This document shows, one piece after another, positions 46,235 to 55,449 of a stretch of 64,000 nt of DNA (the first letter of the stretch is position 1; each line of letters opens with the position of its first letter). The position numbers were made by a program, and so were the translations under genes. Location of the stretch: contig JBJDYV010000099.1 in the NCBI GenBank assembly GCA_051867655.1, positions 1-64,000 of the forward strand, read 5' to 3'. The DNA is from JAJPXI01 sp051867655. Lineage in GTDB: Bacteria > Bacillota > Clostridia > Oscillospirales > Oscillospiraceae. The notes below the pieces were generated by a model. The model was not told where the DNA came from and searched no databases. It saw only the letters and a list, made by a program, of their open reading frames with translations.

Positions 46235-46801
46235 TCAGTCCTTGAGTGCGGGTTTGCAGAGGACCTCGTGGATCTTCGTGTCCAGAATGGAGGACGAGTA
46301 GGACGGGGTCAGGACAATGGCGGTGTCCAGTCCGCCGCCCGTGCCGCCCAGGGCCACCACGGGGGTCTGGAACGGGAGCTCGTCGGCATCCATAGCCATG
46401 GTGGCGCACTCCACGCAGACCTTCATGCCCTGGCCGAACATGCGCAGGGTGTGGGACATGATCTCCAGCGGGTAGACGCCCTGGGCTTTGGTGCTGAGAC
46501 TGCGCTCGGCGGCGCTCAAAGCGTGGGCGGTGGTCACTACAGTGCAGCCCCGGTCGGTCAGGGATTGCTTCACCTCGGGCGTCATTTTGTTGACGCCCTT
46601 CAGCGCGGCACTGGCGGCGCTGCGCACCACCACGATCCGGCCGTCATAGCCCAGCGCGGCGGCCTGCTCCAGGACCACTTCGGCGCTGTACCCGAAGCTG
46701 GAGGACAGGACGATGGGGCAGCCCAGTTCCTTTGCCTTTTCCACGGCAATGCCGGCGGCCGCAACGGTATTTACCTTGCCGGTGGTTTCAAATGTTGTCA
46801 T
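46235..46801 (-). CDS. Stand-alone pyruvate-kinase C-terminal-domain protein
   Basis: 188 residues that resemble only the C-terminal (allosteric) domain of pyruvate kinase: TVAAAGIAVEKAKELGCPIVL at the start, HALSAAERSL in the middle and LGGTGGGLDTAIVLTP late. No TIM barrel is present, so it cannot be a pyruvate kinase by itself. Such free domains occur in archaea and Clostridia and have unknown, possibly regulatory or phosphate-binding, roles. Start at 46801 with AAGGGTG before it. Monocistronic. Confidence 0.82.
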   Translation of the reverse strand: MTTFETTGKVNTVAAAGIAVEKAKELGCPIVLSSSFGYSAEVVLEQAAALGYDGRIVVVRSAASAALKGVNKMTPEVKQSLTDRGCTVVTTAHALSAAERSLSTKAQGVYPLEIMSHTLRMFGQGMKVCVECATMAMDADELPFQTPVVALGGTGGGLDTAIVLTPSYSSSILDTKIHEVLCKPALKD

Positions 46802-46827
46802 ATGGATCACCCTTATCTGTTATTGGT

Positions 46828-46867
46828 GCAAACAGGCGGCGCTCCGGGTGGAACGCCGCCTGTTTGA
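46828..46867 (-). terminator. V-ATPase operon terminator
   Basis: A 12-bp stem (46830-46841 and 46854-46865) starts 8 bases after the ntpD stop. Confidence 0.75.
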
Positions 46868-46875
46868 AAATGCGG

Positions 46876-47589
46876 TTAAATGGGCGCGGAGGGATCCGGG
46901 TGGCCGCCAAAGGCCTCGATCGCTTTCAGGTCCTTCGCCTGTTGTTCCTCGAGGGCATCCTGGAGCAGCATATCCTTCACCTTCATCAGGCGGATGGTGT
47001 TGGCCCGCTCATTCTCCTCCAGCTTCATGGAGATATACTTGATGCTCTCCTGCATCTGGGGGATCTTGACGTACTCCAGAGCGTTGACGCGGCGGCGGGT
47101 CTTCTCGATCTCCTCCGCCAGCAGCTGGGAGGTCTTCTCGATCTGGGCCAGCCGCAGCATATCCTGGAACACCTGGGACAGGGCGTCCACGGCGGAGTCC
47201 AGCTCGCCGGAGGTGGCGGCGAAGCCGTAGGGATAGACCTCGCCGGGATCGTCATTCTTGGTCCTGAAGTGGTACTCGGGCACGTTGACCGACATGATGT
47301 TCTTGAAGGTCATGTCCAGCTCCACGCTCTGCTTGGGAAAAAGCAGGGCCTGCTGCATGGCCTCGGAGGACATGACGGCGGAGGCCACGGTGAAGGAGGC
47401 GTGGGCTTTCTTCAGCCCCTCCTCGACCCGGGCGCGCAGGGCACGGTTCTCGCGCACCACGTCCATAAACTGCTTCATCAGCTCGTCGCGCTTATCCTTC
47501 AGCAGCTTATGGCCCCGGATGGAGGTCTTCAGCCGGGTCTTCAGCCGGGTCAGCTCCTGCCGGGTGGGGTTTACGTTGACTGCCGGCAT
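46876..47589 (-). CDS. ntpD: V-type ATPase subunit D
   Basis: 237 residues, almost entirely coiled coil, beginning VNPTRQELTRLKTRLKTSIRGHKLLKDKRDEL split by NPTR and LKDKRD landmarks typical of the D subunit, with the second helix ARVEEGLKKAH. It forms the central rotor shaft inside the A3B3 ring. Its ATG is 3 bases from the ntpB stop, within a GAGGGG site. Last gene of the operon. Confidence 0.95.
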   Translation of the reverse strand: MPAVNVNPTRQELTRLKTRLKTSIRGHKLLKDKRDELMKQFMDVVRENRALRARVEEGLKKAHASFTVASAVMSSEAMQQALLFPKQSVELDMTFKNIMSVNVPEYHFRTKNDDPGEVYPYGFAATSGELDSAVDALSQVFQDMLRLAQIEKTSQLLAEEIEKTRRRVNALEYVKIPQMQESIKYISMKLEENERANTIRLMKVKDMLLQDALEEQQAKDLKAIEAFGGHPDPSAPI

Positions 47590-47592
47590 CGT

Positions 47593-48975
47593 TTACCCCT
47601 CCTTTTTCGGGAGGTACTTCTCGATGAACTCGGGCTTGATACGCTTCAGCTCAGCCTTGGGCAGGATGGACAGCAGCTCCCAGCCCAGATCCAGGGTCTC
47701 CTCGATGGAGCGGTTTTCCTCGGTGCCCTGGCCGACGTAGCGAGTCTCAAACTCGTCGGCAAATTTGGCGTACAGCAGGTCGGTGGGAGACAGGGCGGCC
47801 TCGCCCAGAATGCTCATCAGTTCCTTGTTCTCCTTACCGGTGGAGTACGCGGCAAACAGCTGGTTCATGGTGTTGGCGTGATCCTCGCGGGTCTTGCCGG
47901 GGCCGACGCCCTTATCCTTCAGACGGGACAGGGAGGGCAGTACATCCACGGGGGGATTGATGCCCTTGCGGTACAGCTCACGGGACAGGATGATCTGGCC
48001 CTCGGTGATATAGCCGGTCAGGTCGGGGATGGGGTGGGTCTTGTCGTCCTCGGGCATGGTCAGAATGGGGATCATGGTGATGGAACCCTTCTTGCCCAGC
48101 TGACGGCCGGCGCGCTCGTACATGGTGGCCAGGTCGGTATACAGGTAGCCGGGGTAGCCGCGGCGGCCGGGGACTTCCTTCTTGGCGGCGGAGACCTCAC
48201 GCAGAGCCTCTGCGTAGTTGGTGATATCGGTCAGGATGACCAGCACGTGCATATCCTTCTCGAAGGCCAGGTACTCGGCGGCGGTCAAAGCCATACGGGG
48301 AGTGGCGATACGCTCGACGGCGGGGTCGTTGGCCAGGTTGGTGAACAGCACGGTACGGTCGATGGCGCCGGTGCGGGTGAACTCCTCGACGAAGAAGTTG
48401 GACTCTTCGAAGGTGATACCGATGGCGGCGAAGACCACGGCGAAGTTGGCGGCCTCATCGCCCAGCACCTTGGCCTGACGGGCGATCTGGGCGGCCAGGG
48501 CGTTGTGGGGCAGGCCGGAGCCGGAGAAGATGGGCAGCTTCTGGCCGCGTACCAGGGTGTTCAGACCGTCGATGGAGGAAATGCCGGTCTGGATAAACTC
48601 GTTGGGGTAGTCCCGGGCGGCGGGGTTCATGGGCAGGCCGTTGATATCCCGGTACTCGTCGGCCAGGATCTCGGGGCCGCCGTCAATGGGCTGGCCCATG
48701 CCGTTGAACACGCGGCCCAGCATGTCGGAGGACACGCCCAGCTGCAGGGGGTGGCCCAAAAAGCGGACCTTGGACTCGGCCAGGTTGATGCCAGCGGAGG
48801 ATTCAAACAGCTGGACCACGGCGTTGTCGCCGTTGACCTCCAGCACCTTGCAGCGGCGGATGGTGCCGTCGGGCAGCTCGATCTCGGCCAGCTCATCGTA
48901 GGTGACGCCGGAGACCTTCTTCACGACCATCAGAGGGCCGCTGATCTCCTGGATGGTACGGTATTCCTTAATCAT
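47593..48975 (-). CDS. ntpB: V-type ATPase subunit B
   Basis: 460 residues, the non-catalytic ring subunit. The P-loop is replaced by IFSGSGLPHN, as expected, and the family pattern is visible in LNTLVRGQKLPIFSGSG, VVFAAIGITFEESN and EVSAAKKEVPGRRGYPGY. It contributes the arginine finger to the catalytic site. The start overlaps the end of ntpA by 4 bases. Confidence 0.97.
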   Translation of the reverse strand: MIKEYRTIQEISGPLMVVKKVSGVTYDELAEIELPDGTIRRCKVLEVNGDNAVVQLFESSAGINLAESKVRFLGHPLQLGVSSDMLGRVFNGMGQPIDGGPEILADEYRDINGLPMNPAARDYPNEFIQTGISSIDGLNTLVRGQKLPIFSGSGLPHNALAAQIARQAKVLGDEAANFAVVFAAIGITFEESNFFVEEFTRTGAIDRTVLFTNLANDPAVERIATPRMALTAAEYLAFEKDMHVLVILTDITNYAEALREVSAAKKEVPGRRGYPGYLYTDLATMYERAGRQLGKKGSITMIPILTMPEDDKTHPIPDLTGYITEGQIILSRELYRKGINPPVDVLPSLSRLKDKGVGPGKTREDHANTMNQLFAAYSTGKENKELMSILGEAALSPTDLLYAKFADEFETRYVGQGTEENRSIEETLDLGWELLSILPKAELKRIKPEFIEKYLPKKEG

Positions 48976-50753
48976 TCGTCAGCACCTCCCTGCGCAACGA
49001 TCGCGTCGATCTCTTCCACCATCTCCTGGGCCATCTTGCGGAAGGCCTCGGGATACTCGTCGTCGGGGATGGTCTTGGCGCGGCCGATGTGCTCCCGGAA
49101 GGGGATCTCGAACAGGGCCGCGGGGGACGCGCCCTTCTCGATGGCGGCGCGGCAGAGCCTGTCATACTCCAGGATCATGCCCAGCATCTTGTCCTGGCGG
49201 TCATAGCTGGAATACCAGTCCACTTCCAGGAAGCCGTTCTGCTGCAGGAAGTCCTCGCGGATCATCTTGGCGGTCTCCAGGGTCAGCTGGTCGCCCGGGG
49301 ACAGGGAGTCCTTGCCGACCAGCTGGACGACCTCGTTCAGGGCGGCCTCCTCCTGGAGGATGGCCATGGACTTGTCACGTGCCTGCATGAACTGGGGACC
49401 CAGGTTCTCGTCATACCAGGGCTTCAGGGAGTCCAGGTACAGGGAGTAGGAGTTCAGCCAGTTGATGGCCGGGAAGTGGCGCTTGTAGGCCAGGGAGGCG
49501 TCCAGAGCCCAGAACACCTTGACGATACGCATGGTGGCCTGGGAGACGGGCTCGGACAGGTCGCCGCCCGGAGGGGAAACGGCGCCCACGGCGGTCAGGG
49601 AGCCCTTGCGGTCGCCCTGGGAGGTCAGGCACTCCACCATGCCGGCGCGCTCGTAGAACTGGGCCAGGCGGGAGGACAGGTAGGCGGGGTAGCCTTCCTC
49701 GCCGGGCATCTCTTCCAGACGGCCGGACATCTCACGCAGAGCCTCGGCCCAGCGGGAGGTGGAGTCGGCGATGACGGCCACGTCGTAGCCCATGTCGCGG
49801 AAGTACTCGGCGATGGTGATGCCGGTGTAGATGGACGCCTCACGGGCGGCCACGGGCATATCGGAGGTGTTGGCGATCAGCACGGTGCGCTTCATCAGGG
49901 ACTCACCGGTGCGGGGGTCCACCAGCTCGGGGAACTCCCGCAGAACGTCGGTCATCTCGTTGCCGCGCTCGCCGCAGCCGATATAGACCACGATGTCCAC
50001 GTCGGACCACTTGGCCAGCTGGTGCTGCATGACGGTCTTGCCCGAGCCGAAGGGGCCGGGGATGGCGGCGGTACCGCCCTTGGCGATGGGGAAAAGGGCG
50101 TCGACAATGCGCTGACCGGACAGCAGAGGGGTCTTGGGGGGATACTTATGCTTGTAGGGGCGGCCCACACGGACAGGCCACTTCTGCATCAGGGTCAGTT
50201 CGTGCTTTTCGCCCTTGTCGTCCACCAGAACGGCGACGGTGTCCGTCACGGTATAGGTGCCGGACTGGATGGACTCGATGGTGCCGCTCATCCTGGGGGG
50301 GATCATGATCTTGTGGAGCACCACGCTGGTCTCCTGCACGGTGCCGATGACGTCGCCGCCGGTGACCTTCTCACCCGCGCTGATGGTGGCGGTGAACTCC
50401 CACTTCTTTTCACGGTCCAGAGCGGGCACCTGCACGCCGCGGGGCAGGTTGTTGCCCTGGACTTTCTTCATGATCTCCTCCAGCGGGCGCTGGATGCCGT
50501 CGTAGATATTCTCAATGATACCGGGACCCAGCTCCACGGACAGAGGAGTACCGGTGGTTTCCACGACCGCGCCGGGGCCCAGGCCGGAGGTCTCCTCATA
50601 GACCTGGATGGAGGCGGAGTCGCCGTTCATGGTCAGGATCTCGCCGATCAGATGCTCGTCGCCGACGCGGACCACGTCGGCCATATTGGCATCGGCAAGT
50701 CCCGTGGCGACCACCAGCGGGCCGGAAACCTTCACAATCTTTCCGCTGCTCAA
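48972..50753 (-). CDS. ntpA: V-type ATPase catalytic subunit A
   Basis: 593 residues. The Walker A motif is GPFGSGKT, with the catalytic ERGNEMTDVL and the ADSTSRWAEALREMSGRLEEMPGEEGYP stretch (broken here at DSTSRW and MPGEEGYP). A non-homologous insertion typical of A subunits lies before it. It starts with TTG, preceded by AAGGAAGGT at proper distance. A 152-base spacer with strong RNA structure separates it from ntpF, unlike the short gaps elsewhere in the operon. Confidence 0.97.
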   Translation of the reverse strand: MSSGKIVKVSGPLVVATGLADANMADVVRVGDEHLIGEILTMNGDSASIQVYEETSGLGPGAVVETTGTPLSVELGPGIIENIYDGIQRPLEEIMKKVQGNNLPRGVQVPALDREKKWEFTATISAGEKVTGGDVIGTVQETSVVLHKIMIPPRMSGTIESIQSGTYTVTDTVAVLVDDKGEKHELTLMQKWPVRVGRPYKHKYPPKTPLLSGQRIVDALFPIAKGGTAAIPGPFGSGKTVMQHQLAKWSDVDIVVYIGCGERGNEMTDVLREFPELVDPRTGESLMKRTVLIANTSDMPVAAREASIYTGITIAEYFRDMGYDVAVIADSTSRWAEALREMSGRLEEMPGEEGYPAYLSSRLAQFYERAGMVECLTSQGDRKGSLTAVGAVSPPGGDLSEPVSQATMRIVKVFWALDASLAYKRHFPAINWLNSYSLYLDSLKPWYDENLGPQFMQARDKSMAILQEEAALNEVVQLVGKDSLSPGDQLTLETAKMIREDFLQQNGFLEVDWYSSYDRQDKMLGMILEYDRLCRAAIEKGASPAALFEIPFREHIGRAKTIPDDEYPEAFRKMAQEMVEEIDAIVAQGGADE

Positions 50754-50852
50754 ATTTTCTACCTTCCTTCAGGTTAAATTCGCAATGAATCTCATTATTC
50801 CCCCTCGGAGAGCGGAGAGGGGCACGCGGGGGGAACTGGTTCCCGCCCGCGA

Positions 50853-50905
50853 GGCGCGTCCCTGCCGCGCAGCGGCAGAGATTTTCCGCAGAAAATCGAC
50901 GCGCC
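50853..50905 (-). promoter_or_regulatory. Three-stem RNA element between ntpF and ntpA
   Basis: An 8-bp outer stem (50853-50860 with 50898-50905) encloses two perfect 7-bp hairpins (50862-50878 and 50880-50897), giving a compact three-way junction directly after the ntpF stop. Another imperfect hairpin lies at 50826-50850 and a third near 50808-50821. It has no tRNA features. It could be an intercistronic processing or stability element, or a dispersed palindromic repeat. Confidence 0.75.
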
Positions 50906-51220
50906 TTAAAGGATGTCGGCGCCCACGGCGCGTTCCACAGATTTCTTCACGTTGGCCATGCCAATGCCCAAACTGCCCTCTTTACCGGGGATCAGGATGA
51001 CCGCGGGGGTCAGCTCGTCCTTGTAGCGGGCCAGCTCCTCGTTCATATGCTGGGCCAGCTGCTCGGTTAGGTACACCACCGCGTAGTTTTCCTTGGCCAG
51101 CCGGTGAAGGGTGCTTTTGGCCTCCTCCACGCTTTCGGCGGGGAACACATCCAGGCCCAGGGCCTTGAAGCCCAGAACGCTCTCGCGGTCGCCCAGAACG
51201 GCGATCCGATAACTTGCCAT
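50906..51220 (-). CDS. ntpG: V-type ATPase subunit F
   Basis: 104 residues with the F-subunit fold: IAVLGDRESVLGFKALGLDVFP at the start, YAVVYLTEQLA, and the closing ILIPGKEGSLGIGMANVKKSVERAVGADIL region (shown in parts PGKEGSLG and VKKSVERAVG). It binds the D shaft as part of the rotor. The E. hirae name is NtpG; other schemes call it AtpF. It lies 14 bases after the ntpC stop. Confidence 0.95.
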   Translation of the reverse strand: MASYRIAVLGDRESVLGFKALGLDVFPAESVEEAKSTLHRLAKENYAVVYLTEQLAQHMNEELARYKDELTPAVILIPGKEGSLGIGMANVKKSVERAVGADIL

Positions 51221-51234
51221 GTCCTCTCCCCTCC

Positions 51235-52233
51235 TTACGCGTAGGTCCGGCGCAGACGCTGCCGGATGGTGGCGCGGTCCAGCCCGGCCATGCGGCCGGA
51301 CATAATGATGCGGATGATGGTGGCCTCGTTCTCACGGGCGTAGAGGTAACCGGCAATGGGCTCCGGGCCGAAGGGGATCCGCCGGCCGTCACTGAGGAAG
51401 CCCATCACCGCGTCGTCGCACAGACGCTCAAAATCGGTCAGAGAGCCGGAGCCGGGGGCCGATTTGGCGCCGCCTTCGGCGGCGGCCTCCGCCAGCCGGC
51501 TGGTGTGGAACAGGGTGCCCAGCTCCTCGCCCCGGGCGCCGGCCAGGCTGCGCACGCTGACCGTGCCGCCGGGTACCAGGACCTGGTTCAGGAAGTCGGT
51601 GCCCTTATTCAGGCGGGAGGCGCGCACGGCGGAGCGCAGATTGGCCACGTCGATGCACAGAGCCGCGTAGTCTTCCAGGAATTTGCTTTCCGACGCCTGG
51701 GCCAGGGCGCTCAGCTCTTCAAAGTAGGCGCGATCCAGGATGAAATCGGCCTGCTGCGGGTCGCCGGTGGAGCCCAGGATCTCCCGGGCGCGGGAGATGC
51801 CGCGGCGGAACCGGTCGCTGTAGGAGAGCAGATCCTCCCGGCGGTAATCCTCCGCCAGACGCTGGCGGTCATACCGGCCGCCGTCCATCAGGAGCTGATC
51901 CTGATCGCTTCCCAGCGCCTCGGCCTTGACCAGGACCTTGGCGTTGTGGTAGTCGTAACGCAGCTTGAATACATCCACAATATACTTGTTGGGGGCGGAA
52001 CTGCCCAGATCGGCCATCATTTTCTGCTGCTGCTCCCGGAGCACGCGGTCCAGCTCGCTGTCGGTGATCTCGGCCATTTCGGAATAGCCGCATTCCGTCA
52101 GGACTTTGGCGGCGTCCTCGTCGGTATGGGCGTCCAGCATCTGCTCAATGCGCTCTTTGGTCAGCAGGTTGCGCTCCATGGCCTTGACCCGGGTGGACAG
52201 AAAAATGTAGTCGTTATCTGTTTTCTGCTTCAA
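51235..52233 (-). CDS. ntpC: V-type ATPase subunit C (d-type)
   Basis: 332 residues, all-helical, with the FLSTRVKAMERNLLTKERI opening and KLRYDYHNAKVLVKA in the middle that mark the C/d subunit. It is the funnel joining the rotor shaft to the membrane ring. It begins with TTG at 52233, 9 bases after GGAGTG. Confidence 0.94.
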   Translation of the reverse strand: MKQKTDNDYIFLSTRVKAMERNLLTKERIEQMLDAHTDEDAAKVLTECGYSEMAEITDSELDRVLREQQQKMMADLGSSAPNKYIVDVFKLRYDYHNAKVLVKAEALGSDQDQLLMDGGRYDRQRLAEDYRREDLLSYSDRFRRGISRAREILGSTGDPQQADFILDRAYFEELSALAQASESKFLEDYAALCIDVANLRSAVRASRLNKGTDFLNQVLVPGGTVSVRSLAGARGEELGTLFHTSRLAEAAAEGGAKSAPGSGSLTDFERLCDDAVMGFLSDGRRIPFGPEPIAGYLYARENEATIIRIIMSGRMAGLDRATIRQRLRRTYA

Positions 52234-52253
52234 GGGGTCTCACTCCTTCCCCA

Positions 52254-52940
52254 TTATGCGAACAAAACGTCGGCCACCTCGCCGGAGATCTCGTTGCGCT
52301 GCAGGCGCACCAGGGTCTCAAAGGCACAGTTGACCTCCACATCTCCGTCGCTGAGAATGAAGCCGCCGCGCATGGGGCGGGTCTGCTCGGAAAGGGTGAG
52401 CATCCCGGTGCCCGCCAGAAGGGCGGAGGCGCCGGTGACGACCTTGTCCAGAAGGGCGCCTGCCTTGGTGTCCGTCACTTCGCCGGGCAGCTTGGGGGCC
52501 ACGGCCTTGGCGAGGATCTCGTTGGCGGCGGTGACCACAGCCTTGCCCACACGGGTGCGGTCCTTCTGGGAGAAGATCAGCTGTTCTCTGCCGGTGGTGG
52601 AGGCGGCGACCGCCAGCCGGGCCAGCAGAGCCACATATTCCTCGTCGGGCAGGGCGCAGAGTTTGTCCAGAGCCAGATCAAAGGCCTTGCTCACCATGTC
52701 CTGCTTGGCGGCCAGAAGCTCCTTGCGGCCCTCCATGGCGGCCATGGAGAGCAGACGCTCTTCCCGCTGCGCGGCAGCGGTCTCACCCTTGCTGCGAATG
52801 TCAGCGGCGGCCTTCTCGGCGCGCCGGGCATAGTCGGCGGTGACAGCGTCCGCACTGGCCTGGGCGTCAGCCAGGATCTTGTCGATCTCGACCTGGGCGT
52901 CGGCGCTGATCTGCTGTGTCAGTTTTTCAATACCGTTCAT
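52254..52940 (-). CDS. ntpE: V-type ATPase subunit E
   Basis: 228 residues. A long N-terminal helix (KLTQQISADAQVEIDKILADAQASADA) and a globular C-terminal domain ending RGGFILSDGDVEVNCAFETLV identify the peripheral-stalk E subunit, which pairs with the small H/G subunit at 55450-55764 as stator. No strong ribosome site is seen; translation may be coupled to ntpK, 38 bases upstream. Confidence 0.93.
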   Translation of the reverse strand: MNGIEKLTQQISADAQVEIDKILADAQASADAVTADYARRAEKAAADIRSKGETAAAQREERLLSMAAMEGRKELLAAKQDMVSKAFDLALDKLCALPDEEYVALLARLAVAASTTGREQLIFSQKDRTRVGKAVVTAANEILAKAVAPKLPGEVTDTKAGALLDKVVTGASALLAGTGMLTLSEQTRPMRGGFILSDGDVEVNCAFETLVRLQRNEISGEVADVLFA

Positions 52941-52978
52941 GATTCATTACCAGCCTTTCCGGTGATTCCCGGGCCGGC

Positions 52979-53473
52979 TCAGGCGCCCAGGTTCAGGTTC
53001 AGGAGCATCAGGAAGGATGCCAGCAGGGACAGGATGGCGTAGAACTCGACGGTAATGCAGAGGATGATGCCCTTGGCCCAGTCGTTGGGACGCTTGGCCA
53101 TCAGGTTGACGGCGGTAGCGGCTACGCGGCCCTGAGCGGGAGCGGAGATGGCGCCGCCCAGTGCCATGGGCAGGCAGGCGGCGGCCACGCGCAGGCCGTC
53201 AGCCACGGACAGACCGACCGCAGTGCCGGAGAACACGCCCATCTGGAGGATGGCAAAGAACCAGACCACCAGGCCATACAGGCCCTGGGTGCCAGGGATG
53301 ACCTGAAGGATCATGACCTTACCGAACGCGGAGGGGTCTTCACAAAGCAGGGCGTTGCCCGCCTCACCGGCGGTGCCGCAGCCACGGGCGGAGCCGGCAC
53401 AGCACAGGCCGCAGGCGATGCCCGCGCCCAGGAAACCGATGGCCAGGCCACCAAAGTCAGCAAAGAAACTCAT
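52979..53473 (-). CDS. ntpK: V-type ATPase membrane ring subunit K
   Basis: 164 residues forming two hairpins (four membrane helices), the size of Enterococcus NtpK. Helix 2 has PGTQGLYG, helix 3 leads into SAPAQGRVAATA and helix 4 holds the ion-binding Glu in TVEFYAIL. In E. hirae the Na+ ligands are Thr64, Gln65, Gln110 and Glu139; equivalent Thr, Gln, Gln and Glu are all present here. This supports Na+ rather than H+ transport. AAGGAGG precedes the ATG; only 4 bases follow ntpI. Confidence 0.95.
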   Translation of the reverse strand: MSFFADFGGLAIGFLGAGIACGLCCAGSARGCGTAGEAGNALLCEDPSAFGKVMILQVIPGTQGLYGLVVWFFAILQMGVFSGTAVGLSVADGLRVAAACLPMALGGAISAPAQGRVAATAVNLMAKRPNDWAKGIILCITVEFYAILSLLASFLMLLNLNLGA

Positions 53474-53477
53474 TACA

Positions 53478-55448
53478 TTAGTCCTCCTTAATATCTACAT
53501 ATTTGGTGTTATAGCTCAGGGGACGGAACGGCCGTCCGCCGTCCCGGTACCACTTTCCGAAAAATTCCAGGAACTGCAGGCGCATGGTATGCACGAAGCA
53601 GCCGATCAGGTTCAGCGCGAAGTTCAGTACGTGTCCGATCAGGGCCACGGGGATGAACAGGAGCAGTCCGCCCAGAGCGCCCAGCTGATTGAACACGCTG
53701 GCGATGACCGAGCCGGCCAGCATCAGCGCCATCAGACGGGAGTAGGACAGAATGTCGCCCAGATAACCGGTGACGCCGTTGTACACCGCGCCGAACAGAC
53801 CGGTGATCCGGCCGATGCCCTTGCCCTTCAGGAAGGTGGCCACCACCATGATGGCGATGCCCACATAGATCACCACGGGCGTTCCGGCGAGGACCAGCAC
53901 GGCGATGCCGGCCATCATGACCCACCAGGACAGGTCGGCGGCGGCATCCAGCCAGTTGCCGTCCTTGATGTTCAGGTAGGTGCCGATGCACACGCCGAAG
54001 AACAGGTGGACCAGGCCCAGAGCCAGGGCCAGGATGAGCACGTACAGGGGATTGTTGCCCTCCAGCAGGTTCAGGGGCAGGTCAATGGCGATGCTGCCGA
54101 TATGGATGGTGCCCAGGTAGGGGACCAGAGTCCAGTCCTTGCCGAAGATACCGCCCACCACGCTGACCGCGTCGCCGAAGAAGCCGCCGGTCAAAAAGCC
54201 TATGATGAAGGTGCTGATGCCGCACTGGACCAGCAGACCCATCATGTTCTTCATGGTCCCCTTGGGCTTCATCAGTCTCAGGGCCACAATGCCGGCGATG
54301 GCCATGATCAGGCCGTAGGCCATATCGGCGAACATGATACCGAAGAACAGGGCGAAGAACGGCATGATGAAGGGGTTGGGGTCCAGACCGTTGTACGCCG
54401 GGAGACTGTACATCTCGGTGATCACATTGTAGGGCTCGGTCAGCTTGTTGCTTTTCAGCTTGATGGGAACTTCCTGGTAGTCCTCCGACGCGGGGACTTC
54501 CGTCTCCCAGGCGCAGGTGAAGCCGCTGAGGATTCCGGCCAACTTCTCTTCCGCCTCCGCGGGGATCCAGCCCTGCAGGTAGAAGGTGCAGTCGGTGTCC
54601 ATCAGGTGCGTGGCTGCCTCCTCCCGGGCGATGTCCTGGACGGAGCGGTCCACGCAGCGGCGCAGGTTATTGCGTTGGGGGGCGAAGGAAGCGATGTGCT
54701 CCTTGGCGGCGGCCAGCTTTTCATCCAGCACCGCAATTTGGTTGTCCAGCATGCGGTCATTTTCCGCCGCGGTCCCCGTCCAGCCGCGCACATTGGCGCG
54801 GGAGAACCCGAAGGGGCGCATGGCTTCCACGCAGACATCCTCAACGGTGACATGGCACAAAAGCAGGAAGTAACGCAGATCCGCGTCCGCGCTGGACAGG
54901 AACAGCTCACTCATGTCGGACGCCGCGGCCACAGCCGCCTGCATCCCGTCGTAGTCGGCTTTGACGGGGATGGTGCCGAAGACCAGCGAAATGGACTTGT
55001 CACCCTCCAGCTCCAAAGGCACGTCCAGCGGGAGCCAGGGGGCCAGAGCAGCTTTCTGGCTTTGCAGCTTTGCCTGCTGCGACGTCATCTGAGCAATGGA
55101 GCGATCACTGTCCAGAATGGCGCGGGCGGTCTCCAGCCCGGCGGCGTAAGCCTCGTCGTCAAAGAGCTCGTTCTCACTCAGCACCGGGCGGGCGTGAAAC
55201 AGGCCTTCCTTTGCGGTCGTGTATTTCTTCAGGGATAACAGGGCGTTGTTGAGCAGAGTGTTCTGCTCCCGGACGATGGCCAGCCCACGCCCATCGGGTC
55301 TGGTCAGCGCGGCCCAATCCGGATCATCCGGATCGATCGCGGGCTCGTTGATTTCCACGCACCCCTGCTTTTGAAGCAGGCGAAACAAGGGATCGCGATC
55401 CGATCGCATACCGAGCAGCCGCAGCCGTTTCATTTTGACAATAGACAT
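53478..55448 (-). CDS. ntpI: V-type ATPase subunit I (a-type)
   Basis: 656 residues. The N-terminal ~330 are cytoplasmic and partly coiled coil; the C-terminal half has about eight membrane segments. LSYSRLMALMLAGSVIA near 580 is the counterpart of the conserved SYLRLWALSLA segment that carries the essential Arg of a-subunits. It forms the ion half-channels against the K ring. The ATG overlaps the stop spacing of the first gene (TAATATG). Confidence 0.96.
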   Translation of the reverse strand: MSIVKMKRLRLLGMRSDRDPLFRLLQKQGCVEINEPAIDPDDPDWAALTRPDGRGLAIVREQNTLLNNALLSLKKYTTAKEGLFHARPVLSENELFDDEAYAAGLETARAILDSDRSIAQMTSQQAKLQSQKAALAPWLPLDVPLELEGDKSISLVFGTIPVKADYDGMQAAVAAASDMSELFLSSADADLRYFLLLCHVTVEDVCVEAMRPFGFSRANVRGWTGTAAENDRMLDNQIAVLDEKLAAAKEHIASFAPQRNNLRRCVDRSVQDIAREEAATHLMDTDCTFYLQGWIPAEAEEKLAGILSGFTCAWETEVPASEDYQEVPIKLKSNKLTEPYNVITEMYSLPAYNGLDPNPFIMPFFALFFGIMFADMAYGLIMAIAGIVALRLMKPKGTMKNMMGLLVQCGISTFIIGFLTGGFFGDAVSVVGGIFGKDWTLVPYLGTIHIGSIAIDLPLNLLEGNNPLYVLILALALGLVHLFFGVCIGTYLNIKDGNWLDAAADLSWWVMMAGIAVLVLAGTPVVIYVGIAIMVVATFLKGKGIGRITGLFGAVYNGVTGYLGDILSYSRLMALMLAGSVIASVFNQLGALGGLLLFIPVALIGHVLNFALNLIGCFVHTMRLQFLEFFGKWYRDGGRPFRPLSYNTKYVDIKED

Positions 55449-55449
55449 A

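Noticed and set aside
50853..50905. tRNA-like cloverleaf
   Set aside because: Only 53 bases, no anticodon arm, TPsiC sequence or CCA-compatible acceptor stem.
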